A DNA stretch of 64,000 nucleotides from Bacillus pumilus (GTDB taxonomy: Bacteria > Bacillota > Bacilli > Bacillales > Bacillaceae): the NCBI RefSeq assembly GCF_003431975.1, contig NZ_CP027116.1, positions 3,410,001 through 3,474,000 of the forward strand. Reading direction: 5' to 3'. Position 1 is the first letter of the stretch. Each line of letters begins with the position of its first letter. The notes under the pieces were generated by a model. The model saw nothing but the letters and a program-made list of their open reading frames with translations. It had not been told where the DNA came from and did not search any database. Positions 51,927 to 59,659 of the stretch are shown here, piece after piece. The position numbers and the translations under genes are program-made.

Positions 51927-53362
51927 GCCGATCCCTCCTTCATCGGAATAGCCAATTGAACGGTGGTCCCTTCATTTGGCTTTGAGTCAATTTGAAGAGC
52001 ATCTTGTACCCCGTAAAACAAACGCAGCCTTGACATTACATTTCGAAGACCGATCCCCGTCGAGTGCCCTTTACTCAAGGTGTTTGGATTCTCCTCTTCT
52101 TCGTCTGATAGCAATCTCTTTTTCTCTTGTTCGTTGATGCCCATCCCATTGTCCCGAATTCGAATCATCACATAGCCGCCTTCTTGATAGATCGAGAGCT
52201 CAACAAGCCCGTCTGCCTCCTTTGGTTCGACGCCATGAATAAAGGCATTTTCGACAAGCGGTTGCAAGGTAAGGCTGGGGATGTGAACAGACAAACACGA
52301 TTCATCTATGGACGTTTTGCATGTAATACGATCGGCAAATCTCGTTTCTTGTATATGAAAATATTCCTTGACTACTTTTACTTCTTGTTCCAACGTAACG
52401 GATGCACTGAGAGCTGACAGTGAATACCGCATCAGCGTGGAAACGGATTGAATCAGCCTCGATGTGGCATCTGCTGATTCTAAGTAAGCCATGCGTGAGA
52501 CGATGTTTAATGTGTTAAATAAAAAATGTGGATTCATTTGGTTTTGCAGTGTTTTCAGTTTCATGTCTTTGATTTTTTGATCTAAGGCTGCCTTTTGTTT
52601 CATCTCTTCAATCATCATTTTCATCTCTTGACGCATTCGCTGAAAGGCTTCATTCAATACAGAAATTTCATCCTTTGAGGTGACATGCAAGTTTTCCCCA
52701 TCAAAATGTCCTTCTGATACTTCCTTTACACTTCGAGATAGATGAACAATCGGTCTTGATATCCCGCCAGCAATCATATAAGCCATCCATAATGCGACCC
52801 CAATGGATAAAGTAAACAAACATAAAGTAAAGAGCGCATAGGTTTGATGTCTTTTTTGAAGAGATTGATAGAGTACTTGATACTCAGATAACTCATCATC
52901 AAGCAGGGTCATCGTCTGCTCTTGTATGTAGGAGGAGACGGTTCGCACTTCCTTTACACTTGCAGCATATTCTTTGATTTTCCCTTCTTTTACATGTGTC
53001 ATGGTCGCATCACTTTCATTAATGAGCGTCCGCATCATATACTGGTATTTTTCGATTGAAGGATTCGCCGCATGAAGCCCGGCATCCTTTTGCAATGCCT
53101 GATCGTAGGATTTCATTTTCTGTTTTGAAGCCCGATATTCTTTGGCAAACTGCTGATCCTTTTCAATCGCATACGCATTGACCTTTTCATACATCGTTTT
53201 CGCCTCTGTCGATATGTCATTGAGCAGGAGAAAAGAACGAAAGCTTCTGCTATATTCTGATGTGATGTTCGAACTGCTCCAATAGACAAAAAATGCGGCC
53301 ACGTTGCCAAGGAGTACAAGGGTTAAAAAAGCCAATAATAGCTTACTTCGAATCCTTCTCAT
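51920..53362 (-). CDS. sensor histidine kinase (YesM-like)
   Basis: 480 residues: membrane helices at about 8-28 and 174-197 bracket an extracellular helical sensor domain, then HAMP (about 198-250), the His_kinase motif NQMNPHFLFNTLN with His279, and an ATPase domain (LQPLVENAFIHG N box, IRIRDNGMGI G box, GIGLRNVMSRLRLFYG). Partner of the AraC-type regulator. Its extracellular part is small and unlike known sugar pockets, so the membrane-anchored binding protein encoded upstream (53359-54360) probably senses for it. Four-base overlap with that gene. Confidence 0.9.
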   Translation of the reverse strand: MRRIRSKLLLAFLTLVLLGNVAAFFVYWSSSNITSEYSRSFRSFLLLNDISTEAKTMYEKVNAYAIEKDQQFAKEYRASKQKMKSYDQALQKDAGLHAANPSIEKYQYMMRTLINESDATMTHVKEGKIKEYAASVKEVRTVSSYIQEQTMTLLDDELSEYQVLYQSLQKRHQTYALFTLCLFTLSIGVALWMAYMIAGGISRPIVHLSRSVKEVSEGHFDGENLHVTSKDEISVLNEAFQRMRQEMKMMIEEMKQKAALDQKIKDMKLKTLQNQMNPHFLFNTLNIVSRMAYLESADATSRLIQSVSTLMRYSLSALSASVTLEQEVKVVKEYFHIQETRFADRITCKTSIDESCLSVHIPSLTLQPLVENAFIHGVEPKEADGLVELSIYQEGGYVMIRIRDNGMGINEQEKKRLLSDEEEENPNTLSKGHSTGIGLRNVMSRLRLFYGVQDALQIDSKPNEGTTVQLAIPMKEGSAC

Positions 53363-54360
53363 GGCTGCATCCCCTGCCTTCTGTCTGTTTGCTGTAGAGG
53401 CAGATCCTCACGCCGAATCATACTCGTTCCTGTGTACTGAAGTGGCTCTTCTTTTTCACCTTTCTGCAAACGCACAAGCGATTCCACTGCTTGATAGCCC
53501 ATTTCATAAGGGTGTTGGACAACGACTGCATCGATCTCTCCATCATCAAGCGCCTGAATCGTATCAGGCAATGTATCAAATGCGAGCACATAGAAATCCG
53601 TGGATGATTGATATTGCGCTGTTGCTTGAATGATGCCTGCACCATCTAATGCACTCGTGCCGTAAAATGCGGTGAGCTTTGCATGATCGTTTAATAGTTT
53701 ATACGCAGCACCGGAAGCCCCTGATTTCGTAATGGCTGATTCTTCTATTCCAGCAATATGAATGCGTTTTTCAGCGGCGACAGCATCTCGAAATCCTTTG
53801 ACGCGCAGCTTTTGGTGAACGGCATCAAGTCTGCCTGTGACAATCCCAACATACTGTTCGCCCTTCGTATCTGCGATGAGTGCCTGACCCGCGATAAAGC
53901 CTGAGTAATAATTGTCTGTGCCTACATACACTTGACGTTTGCTCCCCTCTGCATCCGTATCGACGGTGACGACATCAATGCCTTTTTCCCTCGCCTTTTC
54001 AAAAAGCGGTTTGTATTTTTTCGCATCAAGTCCCTGCGTCATAATGCCATCGACATGCCCTGCGATCGCCATATCTATCGTTTTGAGATGATCGTCTACA
54101 TCTGCTTGCTTCGGGCCCAAGTATTCTAGATACACACGATGAACAGCTGCCGCATCAGCAGCTCCCTTTTGTACGAGCTGCCAATATTCGTTATCAAGTT
54201 CCTCCGGTACAAGGACAAAGTGATATTGATAGGTTGTTGACGCTTTTTCGGAAGCGCTTTCAATTTTAAATAAATCTTGACCTAGTAATGTTAAAAAGAT
54301 GACTGATATAACACAAAAAGTGAGAAACGCGCCCATCCCGATCCACTTTAATCCTTTCAC
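53359..54360 (-). CDS. membrane-anchored sugar-binding sensor protein (RbsB-like)
   Basis: 333 residues: one N-terminal membrane helix (about 9-27), no lipobox, then a periplasmic-binding-protein type I fold: YHFVLVPEELDNEYWQLVQKGAADAA, GVDGIMTQGLDAKKY-like HVDGIMTQGL, IDVVTVDTDAEGSKRQVYVGTDNYYSGFIAGQ, and DALDGAGIIQATAQ-type loop. It is translated together with the kinase (ATGA overlap), the layout of three-component systems such as AraP-AraS-AraT and XylFII-LytS in other Firmicutes. The ligand is probably a monosaccharide. It is not the transport receptor, which is the lipoprotein at 49134. Confidence 0.85.
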   Translation of the reverse strand: MKGLKWIGMGAFLTFCVISVIFLTLLGQDLFKIESASEKASTTYQYHFVLVPEELDNEYWQLVQKGAADAAAVHRVYLEYLGPKQADVDDHLKTIDMAIAGHVDGIMTQGLDAKKYKPLFEKAREKGIDVVTVDTDAEGSKRQVYVGTDNYYSGFIAGQALIADTKGEQYVGIVTGRLDAVHQKLRVKGFRDAVAAEKRIHIAGIEESAITKSGASGAAYKLLNDHAKLTAFYGTSALDGAGIIQATAQYQSSTDFYVLAFDTLPDTIQALDDGEIDAVVVQHPYEMGYQAVESLVRLQKGEKEEPLQYTGTSMIRREDLPLQQTDRRQGMQP

Positions 54361-54390
54361 ATCATCCTCCCCCTTTCCAATCTTTCCACA

Positions 54391-54424
54391 TAAAAAAAAG
54401 AGCTGCTTATAAGCATACTCTCTC
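54391..54424 (-). terminator. terminator after the acetyltransferase gene
   Basis: Minus-strand AGAG..TGCTT / AAGCA..CTCT interrupted stem followed by TTTTTTTT. Confidence 0.75.
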
Positions 54425-54429
54425 GACCT

Positions 54430-54885
54430 CTATAATTCCTTTGTCATAAATAAACTGTTTGGATCTTCTTGATATGAACCGAAAGGCGGGCAATCATAAA
54501 ACCCAACACTCTCATATAATCTTCTTGCTGGCTCGAAGAAAGACATCGCACCTGTCTCTAAGCTAACGCGTGTATAACCACGCCGTTTTGCCTCTTGGAG
54601 AAGATGGTTCAGCATATACCTTGCCACACCTTTTCGCATATGGAGAGCTGCGGTTCTCATTGATTTGATTTCGCCGTGCTCACTTGACAGCTCCTTTAAT
54701 GCTCCGCAGCCAAGAAGCTCCTCTCCATCCCGCACGCTCCATACTGTGACATCTTGCTTTTTCAAATCAGCTAATGGAAGGGCATGAATGCTTTCTGGAG
54801 GAGAATGCTCTTTCATTTCTTCTATATGAGCCGTGATCAGCCGCTCTATTTGTCCATCTGTGAGTGTATCTTGTTGAATGTACAT
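54430..54885 (-). CDS. GNAT family N-acetyltransferase
   Basis: 151 residues from ATG 54885, about eight bases after GAAGGAG; the open frame starts three codons earlier but at a GTG overlapping the SD site. GNAT fold with GCGALKEL, then MRTAALHMRKGVARYMLNHLLQEAKRRGYTRVSLETG (acetyl-CoA site R-K-G-V-A) and FFEPARRLYESVGF. It transfers an acetyl group from acetyl-CoA to an unidentified amine. Stands alone between two terminators; no functional link to its neighbours is visible. Confidence 0.88.
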   Translation of the reverse strand: MYIQQDTLTDGQIERLITAHIEEMKEHSPPESIHALPLADLKKQDVTVWSVRDGEELLGCGALKELSSEHGEIKSMRTAALHMRKGVARYMLNHLLQEAKRRGYTRVSLETGAMSFFEPARRLYESVGFYDCPPFGSYQEDPNSLFMTKEL

Positions 54886-54949
54886 GTCTATCACTCCTTC
54901 ACAATCATTGTACGTGAAGAGTCAGCATACACCTGTTTTTATGTCAGAT

Positions 54950-54986
54950 AAACGAACAAACAACTGGCATTCGTCCACCAGTTGTT
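54950..54986 (-). terminator. terminator after kdgA
   Basis: Minus-strand ACAACTGG / CCAGTTGT with a ten-base loop, followed by TTGTTCGTTT. Confidence 0.7.
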
Positions 54987-55003
54987 CGGTTGAAATCAAC
55001 GGT

Positions 55004-55603
55004 TTATGAAGAAAGAACCGCTTGTAATTCTTCTGCCGTGCTGCTTTCAAGCTGGCTTCCGACTCCTACTGCCACCGCACCTGCTTTGAGCCATTTTGGC
55101 ACATCGGCTGGATGAATGCCGCCCGTAGGGATAAATTCAATGTCTGGAAAGGGACCTTGTAAGTTTTTCATATAGGACAAACCGAAGGAGCCGCTTGGAA
55201 AAAGCTTGAGCAAGCTGTATCCACCTGCTTTTGCCTGCATGATTTCACTTGGGGTGAGAACGCCCGGTACATAGAGTGTATCGTGAAATGAGAGATGCTC
55301 ACCAATCACAGGGAGATACCCTGGACTGACAATAAATTGCGAGCCTGCGTCAATAGCTGATTGCGCCTGATTAAGAGTTGTAATTGTACCTGCTCCTACA
55401 ATCATATCTTCTTCATGCTGAAAGGAGGCGATGATACGTTCAGCATTAGGCGTGGTATACGTCACCTCAATGGCACGAACGCCTTTTTTCTTTAAACGCT
55501 CAATCATCTCAATGCCTTCTGCTTCACTGCCCGCTCGCACCACTGCGATCAGTTTACAAGACGCGAGCTGCGCTTTAACGCTCAAGCTTGCTGACTTTCC
55601 CAT
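55004..55603 (-). CDS. kdgA: KdgA, 2-keto-3-deoxygluconate-6-phosphate aldolase
   Basis: 199 residues, TIM-barrel class I aldolase: CKLIAVVRAGSEAEG, IEVTYTTPNAERII, VGAGTITTLNQAQSAIDAGSQFIVSPGYLP, and LLKLFPSGSFGLSYMKNLQGPFPDIEFIPTGGI with the Schiff-base Lys in KLFP. Splits KDPG to pyruvate and glyceraldehyde-3-phosphate. ATG 55603 is preferred (GAAGGGGG about nine bases upstream); another ATG at 55612 directly abuts that site. It overlaps the 3' end of kdgK by 29 bases, so it depends on kdgK translation reaching this far. Confidence 0.92.
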   Translation of the reverse strand: MGKSASLSVKAQLASCKLIAVVRAGSEAEGIEMIERLKKKGVRAIEVTYTTPNAERIIASFQHEEDMIVGAGTITTLNQAQSAIDAGSQFIVSPGYLPVIGEHLSFHDTLYVPGVLTPSEIMQAKAGGYSLLKLFPSGSFGLSYMKNLQGPFPDIEFIPTGGIHPADVPKWLKAGAVAVGVGSQLESSTAEELQAVLSS

Positions 55604-56590
55604 ATCCTTCATCCCCCTTCATATATTCCCGTCTGTGATATCGTTTGGCTTCTTTTATAAATGATTGAAGCTTCTCCCGAGTAGGCAGTCCGTCCTTATC
55701 ACCTGGAGACATGACCGCAAGTGCCCCTACGGCATTGCCTCTTATCACAGATTTTTCATCAGATAAACCGTCAAGTAAGCCACTGATGACCCCCACGGCA
55801 AAACCATCACCAGCACCGACTGTATCAACGACATCCTGCACATAAAATCCGCTCACAATCCCCTGACCGGTTGCACCTTTATAAAAGGCACCTTCTGCAC
55901 CGAGCTTAATGACCACAAGCTTAACGCCTTTTTGTAAATATACATCGGCAATCTCTTCTGGCTCATGACAACCTGTGAGCCTTTGCCCTTCTGCAAGCCC
56001 TGGAAAAAACCAATCCACTTGAGAAGCCATTTGATTCACCGTATGAATCATATCTTCCTCCTCTTCCCATAGCTGTAGCCGCAGATTTGGATCAAATGAA
56101 ATGGTTTTGCCTGCTTCTTTCATCTTTTGAAGAGCACAAAAAGAAAACGCTCTCATTTCGCTGGATAATGCGGGGGGATACCTGTCATATGAAGGTGTCC
56201 TGCCTGTTTGAAATAGCTCGCAGGAAAGTCGCTTGGGCTCATTGTGCTCGCAGCTGAGCCTTTACGATAATACGTGACATCAGGATCTCCATCCACCACT
56301 TTTGATTTGAGTAAAATCCCTGTTTGAGTCCCATTATTTGAACGGATCACTGCACTTGTATCGACCCCTTCTTTTTGAAGCTCTTCTAAAATAAATGTGC
56401 CAAGTGAATCTGCTCCTACTTTGCTCATCCATCCCACCTGAAAGCCAAGTCGTGCCAAACCGACAGCTACGTTACTTTCTGCGCCAGCAAGCGCCTTTTG
56501 GAATGTTTCCACTTGATGAAGCTCTCCTACTTCTTTTGCGTAAAACATCGCCATTGATTCCCCAAATGTGACCGCATCCAATGCCTTCAC
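55575..56590 (-). pseudogene. kdgK: KdgK, 2-keto-3-deoxygluconate kinase, interrupted by a one-base frameshift
   Basis: A PfkB-family sugar kinase split in two frames. Codons from ATG 56590 give the N-terminal half (GESMAMFYAKEVGELHQVETFQKALAGAESNVAVGLARLG) through HLHMTGIPP, then frame is lost and a stop comes at 56153. The rest (55575-56156, SFDPNLRLQLW, NQMASQVDWFFPGLAEGQ, VDTVGAGDGFAVGVI with the catalytic GAGD Asp) continues in the next frame. At 56170-56177 the plus strand has six G; a seventh would restore IPPALSSEMRAF. The two parts overlap by ATGA, so a separate C-terminal piece could be made. Real mutation, phase variation or sequencing error are all possible. Whole length would be about 338, normal for KdgK. 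Confidence 0.88.
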
Positions 56591-56608
56591 TCATTTCTCC
56601 CCTTTCTC

Positions 56609-56624
56609 GGTACCGGTTTCAAAT
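56609..56624. promoter_or_regulatory. KdgR-like operator upstream of kdgK
   Basis: GGTACCGGTTTCAAAT, a fair copy of the GAAANCGNTTTCAAAT motif found three more times between kdgR and kduI. It lies 19 bases before the kdgK start. Confidence 0.6.
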
Positions 56625-56628
56625 TAGT

Positions 56629-56668
56629 TAAAAAAGAGAGAGCATCCACGTATGTATACTCTTCTCTA
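56629..56668 (-). terminator. probable terminator after kdgR
   Basis: Minus-strand GAGAAGAG / CTCTCTC imperfect stem around a long loop, followed by TTTTTT; just before the kdgK operator. Confidence 0.5.
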
Positions 56669-56675
56669 TCTTCGT

Positions 56676-57686
56676 TTATAAAGATTTCCTTATGATGATT
56701 TCTCCATCAAGCTGAATGGTTTGGGGCGCACTTTCATCCCCTTCAAGCCGTGTCTTGATTTTTTGCATAGCGGCTTTCCCCATTTCATGGGACGGCTGGG
56801 CAACCGTTGTAATTCCCGGTCCAATTAACTTATACCATTCTGTATCATCAAACCCTGCAATGCCTATCTCCTCTGGAATCTTAATCCCAAGCTCTACAAT
56901 TTCACTAATCAGCTTCAGCATGAGTAAACCATTGGCTGCTAAAATCGCTTTTTTCTGTTTGTTTGATTGTACAAAGCGAACAATCTCCTCTCGCAATTGT
57001 TCCTTTTTCTTCAAATCAATTTCTGCAATAATGGACGTCTTATGTTTACTCATGACTGTCTGTTCATATGCTTCTTTTCGTTCTTCACGAGGACTGATTC
57101 CATCGACTGGCTCAGTAAAAAAAGCAATGTGTTCGTAGTTTTTTTCATACATTTGCTGAAGCAGCCTGATCGTGATATCGCGGTTATTCGTTGTGACGGT
57201 GTCGACTTTAAGTTCTGGCAATTTCCTATCAACAAGGACAATCGGTACACCGTTTTGCTTAAAGTCTTGCAACATGTCATTGTTTTGGCCAGTCGTATTG
57301 ATGATGAGCCCTTCAATATAATGTGCATTTAGCTTGAGGAGCATTTCTCGTTCTTTTTCTGGGCGGTTGTCTGTATTGCACACCATGATGCTATACCCAT
57401 ATTCATCACAAATTTCTTCGACCCCGCGCAGTGTCGCTACAGAGAATGGATTTGTAATGTCGGCAACAATAAACCCAATGACCTTGCTTTTTCTCACTTT
57501 CAATCCTTGAGCGAGCTGACTCGGACGATAATGGAGTTCCTCAATGGCTTTCTTGATTTTCTTTACCTTTTCAGCAGAAATTTCATTTGTTCTGCCATTG
57601 ATATATCTGGATACAGTTGATTTAGAAACCCCTGCATAAGATGCCACTTCGTTAATGGTGACTTTTGTTTGCTTTTTCTCTTTCAT
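56676..57686 (-). CDS. kdgR: KdgR, LacI family repressor of keto-deoxy-gluconate genes
   Basis: 336 residues: LacI helix-turn-helix at about 7-55 (VTINEVASYAGVSKSTVSRYING, hinge HYRPSQLAQGLKVRKS), then a type I periplasmic-binding-protein-like inducer domain (GFIVADITNPFSVATLRGVEEICDEYGY, IGIAGFDDTEW, ITTVAQPSHEMGKAA). In B. subtilis KdgR represses kdgRKAT and kduID; the inducer is thought to be KDG. Here it is divergent from kduID and upstream of kdgK, with operator copies in front of each unit. Identification from this gene context. Confidence 0.88.
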   Translation of the reverse strand: MKEKKQTKVTINEVASYAGVSKSTVSRYINGRTNEISAEKVKKIKKAIEELHYRPSQLAQGLKVRKSKVIGFIVADITNPFSVATLRGVEEICDEYGYSIMVCNTDNRPEKEREMLLKLNAHYIEGLIINTTGQNNDMLQDFKQNGVPIVLVDRKLPELKVDTVTTNNRDITIRLLQQMYEKNYEHIAFFTEPVDGISPREERKEAYEQTVMSKHKTSIIAEIDLKKKEQLREEIVRFVQSNKQKKAILAANGLLMLKLISEIVELGIKIPEEIGIAGFDDTEWYKLIGPGITTVAQPSHEMGKAAMQKIKTRLEGDESAPQTIQLDGEIIIRKSL

Positions 57687-57725
57687 TCAAAAAACTCCCA
57701 CAATCAATATCTTGTCTTTTGTTTC

Positions 57726-57741
57726 GAAACCGATTTCAAAT
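57726..57741. promoter_or_regulatory. KdgR-like operator in front of kdgR
   Basis: GAAACCGATTTCAAAT, 40 bases before the kdgR start; suggests autoregulation. Centre CGAT is nearly palindromic as for LacI-type operators. Confidence 0.65.
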
Positions 57742-57828
57742 AACTTAAAAAGAGCATATCATAATTTCATCTATTACAGAAGATTTTTTTGCTTGAAGAT
57801 GACGAAAAATCATTTAAAGAAATAAAAA

Positions 57829-57844
57829 GAAAGCGATTTCAAAT
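57829..57844. promoter_or_regulatory. KdgR-like operator upstream of the kduI promoter
   Basis: GAAAGCGATTTCAAAT, six bases before the kduI -35. One mismatch away from a cre site (AGAAAGCGATTTCA), so CcpA cannot be excluded. Confidence 0.65.
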
Positions 57845-57850
57845 AAACGG

Positions 57851-57879
57851 TTGACGACGCTCTCTTTTTCCTCTAGAAT
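57851..57879 (+). promoter_or_regulatory. sigma-A promoter of kduID
   Basis: TTGACG (57851-57856), 17 bases, TAGAAT (57874-57879): good consensus, flanked on both sides by operator copies. Confidence 0.75.
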
Positions 57880-57886
57880 TTTCCTT

Positions 57887-57902
57887 GAAACCGATACCAA
57901 AT
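57887..57902. promoter_or_regulatory. KdgR-like operator at the kduI transcription start
   Basis: GAAACCGATACCAAAT, starting eight bases after the -10; 58 bases downstream of the operator at 57829, a spacing that would allow looping or cooperative repression. Confidence 0.6.
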
Positions 57903-57948
57903 AAAATATCAATCTTTTGTTTCAGATGGAAAGGGAGGCTGATCTCAA

Positions 57949-58776
57949 ATGGAAAATCGTTATGCTGTACACCCTGAGCAGGTCAAACGTTTTACAACAG
58001 AGGAACTTCGTCGTCATTTTCATATTCCTACACTATTCGTTGGTGGTGAATTAAAACTTTACTATTCGCATGAGGATCGCGTGGTGATTGGTGGCGCTAT
58101 GCCGGGTTCAGAAGCGCTGAAACTAGATGCGGGAGATTTTCTACGTACGGATTATTTCCTTGAAAGACGAGAAATTGGCATTGTGAATGTCGGCGGGCAA
58201 GGAACGGTCACTGTTGATGGTGAGTCCTTTGTGCTGGAACATAAAGATTTTTTATATATTGGGCTCGGGCATGAAGATGTCCAGTTTGCTAGTTCATCAG
58301 GCGAAGAGGCCAAATTCTATCTTGTATCTGCCACGGCTCACAGGGCGTATCCTACACAAAAAGCAGCCATCGCTGAATTAACACCGAACCACTTAGGGGA
58401 AGCATCTGCTTCGAATGTACGAAACTTGTATCAAGTCATTCACGCAAACGGTATCCAAAGCTGTCAGCTCATGATGGGAATTACTCAGCTGGAAACCAAT
58501 AACACGTGGAACACGATGCCCGCTCATATTCATGATCGGCGAATGGAAGTGTACTTATATCTTGATATCGAAGAGGATGCACGTGTCTTTCATTTTATGG
58601 GGGAGCCATCCGAAACGAGACACCTCGTTGTTGCAAATGAGGAAGCGGTCATTTCTCCTGCCTGGTCCATTCATTCAGGCTCGGGTACAGCAAATTATTC
58701 ATTTATTTGGGCGATGGCGGGCGAGAACTATACGTTCAAAGATATGGACTTTGTCCCAATGGACCAGCTGAGGTAA
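57949..58776 (+). CDS. kduI: KduI, 5-keto-4-deoxyuronate isomerase
   Basis: 275 residues of the cupin-like KduI family, with RTDYFLERREIGIVNVGG near the middle and the zinc site PAHIHDRRMEVYLYLDIEE (His-x-His and Glu) plus a distal His in SPAWSIHSG. It converts 5-keto-4-deoxyuronate (DKI) to 2,5-diketo-3-deoxygluconate in the breakdown of unsaturated uronic acids from pectin. ATG 57949 follows GGGAGG. Co-transcribed with kduD four bases downstream and controlled by the operator pair around its promoter. Confidence 0.95.
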   Translation: MENRYAVHPEQVKRFTTEELRRHFHIPTLFVGGELKLYYSHEDRVVIGGAMPGSEALKLDAGDFLRTDYFLERREIGIVNVGGQGTVTVDGESFVLEHKDFLYIGLGHEDVQFASSSGEEAKFYLVSATAHRAYPTQKAAIAELTPNHLGEASASNVRNLYQVIHANGIQSCQLMMGITQLETNNTWNTMPAHIHDRRMEVYLYLDIEEDARVFHFMGEPSETRHLVVANEEAVISPAWSIHSGSGTANYSFIWAMAGENYTFKDMDFVPMDQLR

Positions 58777-58780
58777 TGAG

Positions 58781-59554
58781 ATGACGACAGCATCCTATGT
58801 AGCGTCCCTCTTTTCTCTTGAAGGCAAAACAGCCCTTGTGACAGGTCCTGGAACCGGCATTGGGCAGAGCATTGCAGTGGCGCTTGCCCGATCAGGCGCA
58901 GATATCATCGGCACATACCATCACACACCGCTTGAAGAAACGAAATCGCTTGTCGAACAGTCAGGCCGATCGTTTCATGCGATTCAGGTCGACTTTTCCG
59001 ATCCTCAAGCTGCCAAGCAGGCTGTCGATGCCATGTTAAAAAAGCATACGATCGATATATTAATCAATAATGCTGGAACCATCAAAAGAGAGCAGGCCGC
59101 TCATTATTCAGAGGAAGATTGGCATACGGTCATGGATGTGAACATCAACAGTCTCTTTTTCCTGACGCAAAAGGTTGGGCAGCAGATGCTGAAAAACGGG
59201 CAAGGGAAAATCGTGAATATTGCCTCCCTTCTATCGTTTCAAGGCGGCGTGTTTGTCCCAGCCTATACAGCAAGTAAACATGCTGTCGCCGGGCTGACGA
59301 AGGCTTTTGCCAACGAATGGGCGAACCATCATATACAAGTGAATGCGATCGCGCCTGGATACATTGCGACCAATAACACGCAAGCCATTCGGGACGATAA
59401 AAATCGAAATGAAGAGATTCTCAAACGAATTCCCGCTGGGCGCTGGGGAAAACCTGAGGATCTTGCCGGCGCTGCTGTTTTCCTAAGCTCACCCGCTTCC
59501 GATTATATGAACGGTCATATTTTATCTGTTGATGGCGGCTGGCTTGCAAGATAA
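58781..59554 (+). CDS. kduD: KduD, 2-deoxy-D-gluconate 3-dehydrogenase / DKII reductase
   Basis: 257 residues, classical short-chain dehydrogenase: TGPGTGIG NAD site (about 20-27), NNAG (about 95-98), catalytic Ser in NIASLLSFQGG and YTASK (Tyr and Lys about 162-166), C-terminal VDGGW. It reduces 2,5-diketo-3-deoxygluconate to KDG, the substrate of KdgK. Gene follows kduI in one operon. Because kdgK is broken here, flow to central metabolism after KDG would need another kinase. Confidence 0.94.
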   Translation: MTTASYVASLFSLEGKTALVTGPGTGIGQSIAVALARSGADIIGTYHHTPLEETKSLVEQSGRSFHAIQVDFSDPQAAKQAVDAMLKKHTIDILINNAGTIKREQAAHYSEEDWHTVMDVNINSLFFLTQKVGQQMLKNGQGKIVNIASLLSFQGGVFVPAYTASKHAVAGLTKAFANEWANHHIQVNAIAPGYIATNNTQAIRDDKNRNEEILKRIPAGRWGKPEDLAGAAVFLSSPASDYMNGHILSVDGGWLAR

Positions 59555-59559
59555 ACAGA

Positions 59560-59595
59560 CGAGAGAATTCCTAATGATAGGGATTCTCTTTTTTC
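59560..59595 (+). terminator. terminator after kduD
   Basis: AGAGAATTCCTA / TAGGGATTCTCT with a short loop, followed by TTTTTT. Confidence 0.88.
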
Positions 59596-59600
59596 TATTT

Positions 59601-59630
59601 GCATAATTCTCCACCTACCGAGTCACTCTA
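59601..59630 (+). promoter_or_regulatory. probable sigma-G promoter of the germinant receptor operon
   Basis: GCATA (59601-59605), 18 bases, CACTCTA (59624-59630), six of seven bases of the sigma-G -10 CATWHTA. It is 29 bases before the first ger gene, fitting forespore expression known for gerA-type operons. Confidence 0.6.
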
Positions 59631-59659
59631 TAAAAAACATGACATGAGGGTGAGGAATT

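Noticed and set aside
55575-56156. separate 193-residue protein
   Set aside because: It is the C-terminal part of KdgK, out of frame by one base, and starts in the middle of the kinase fold.
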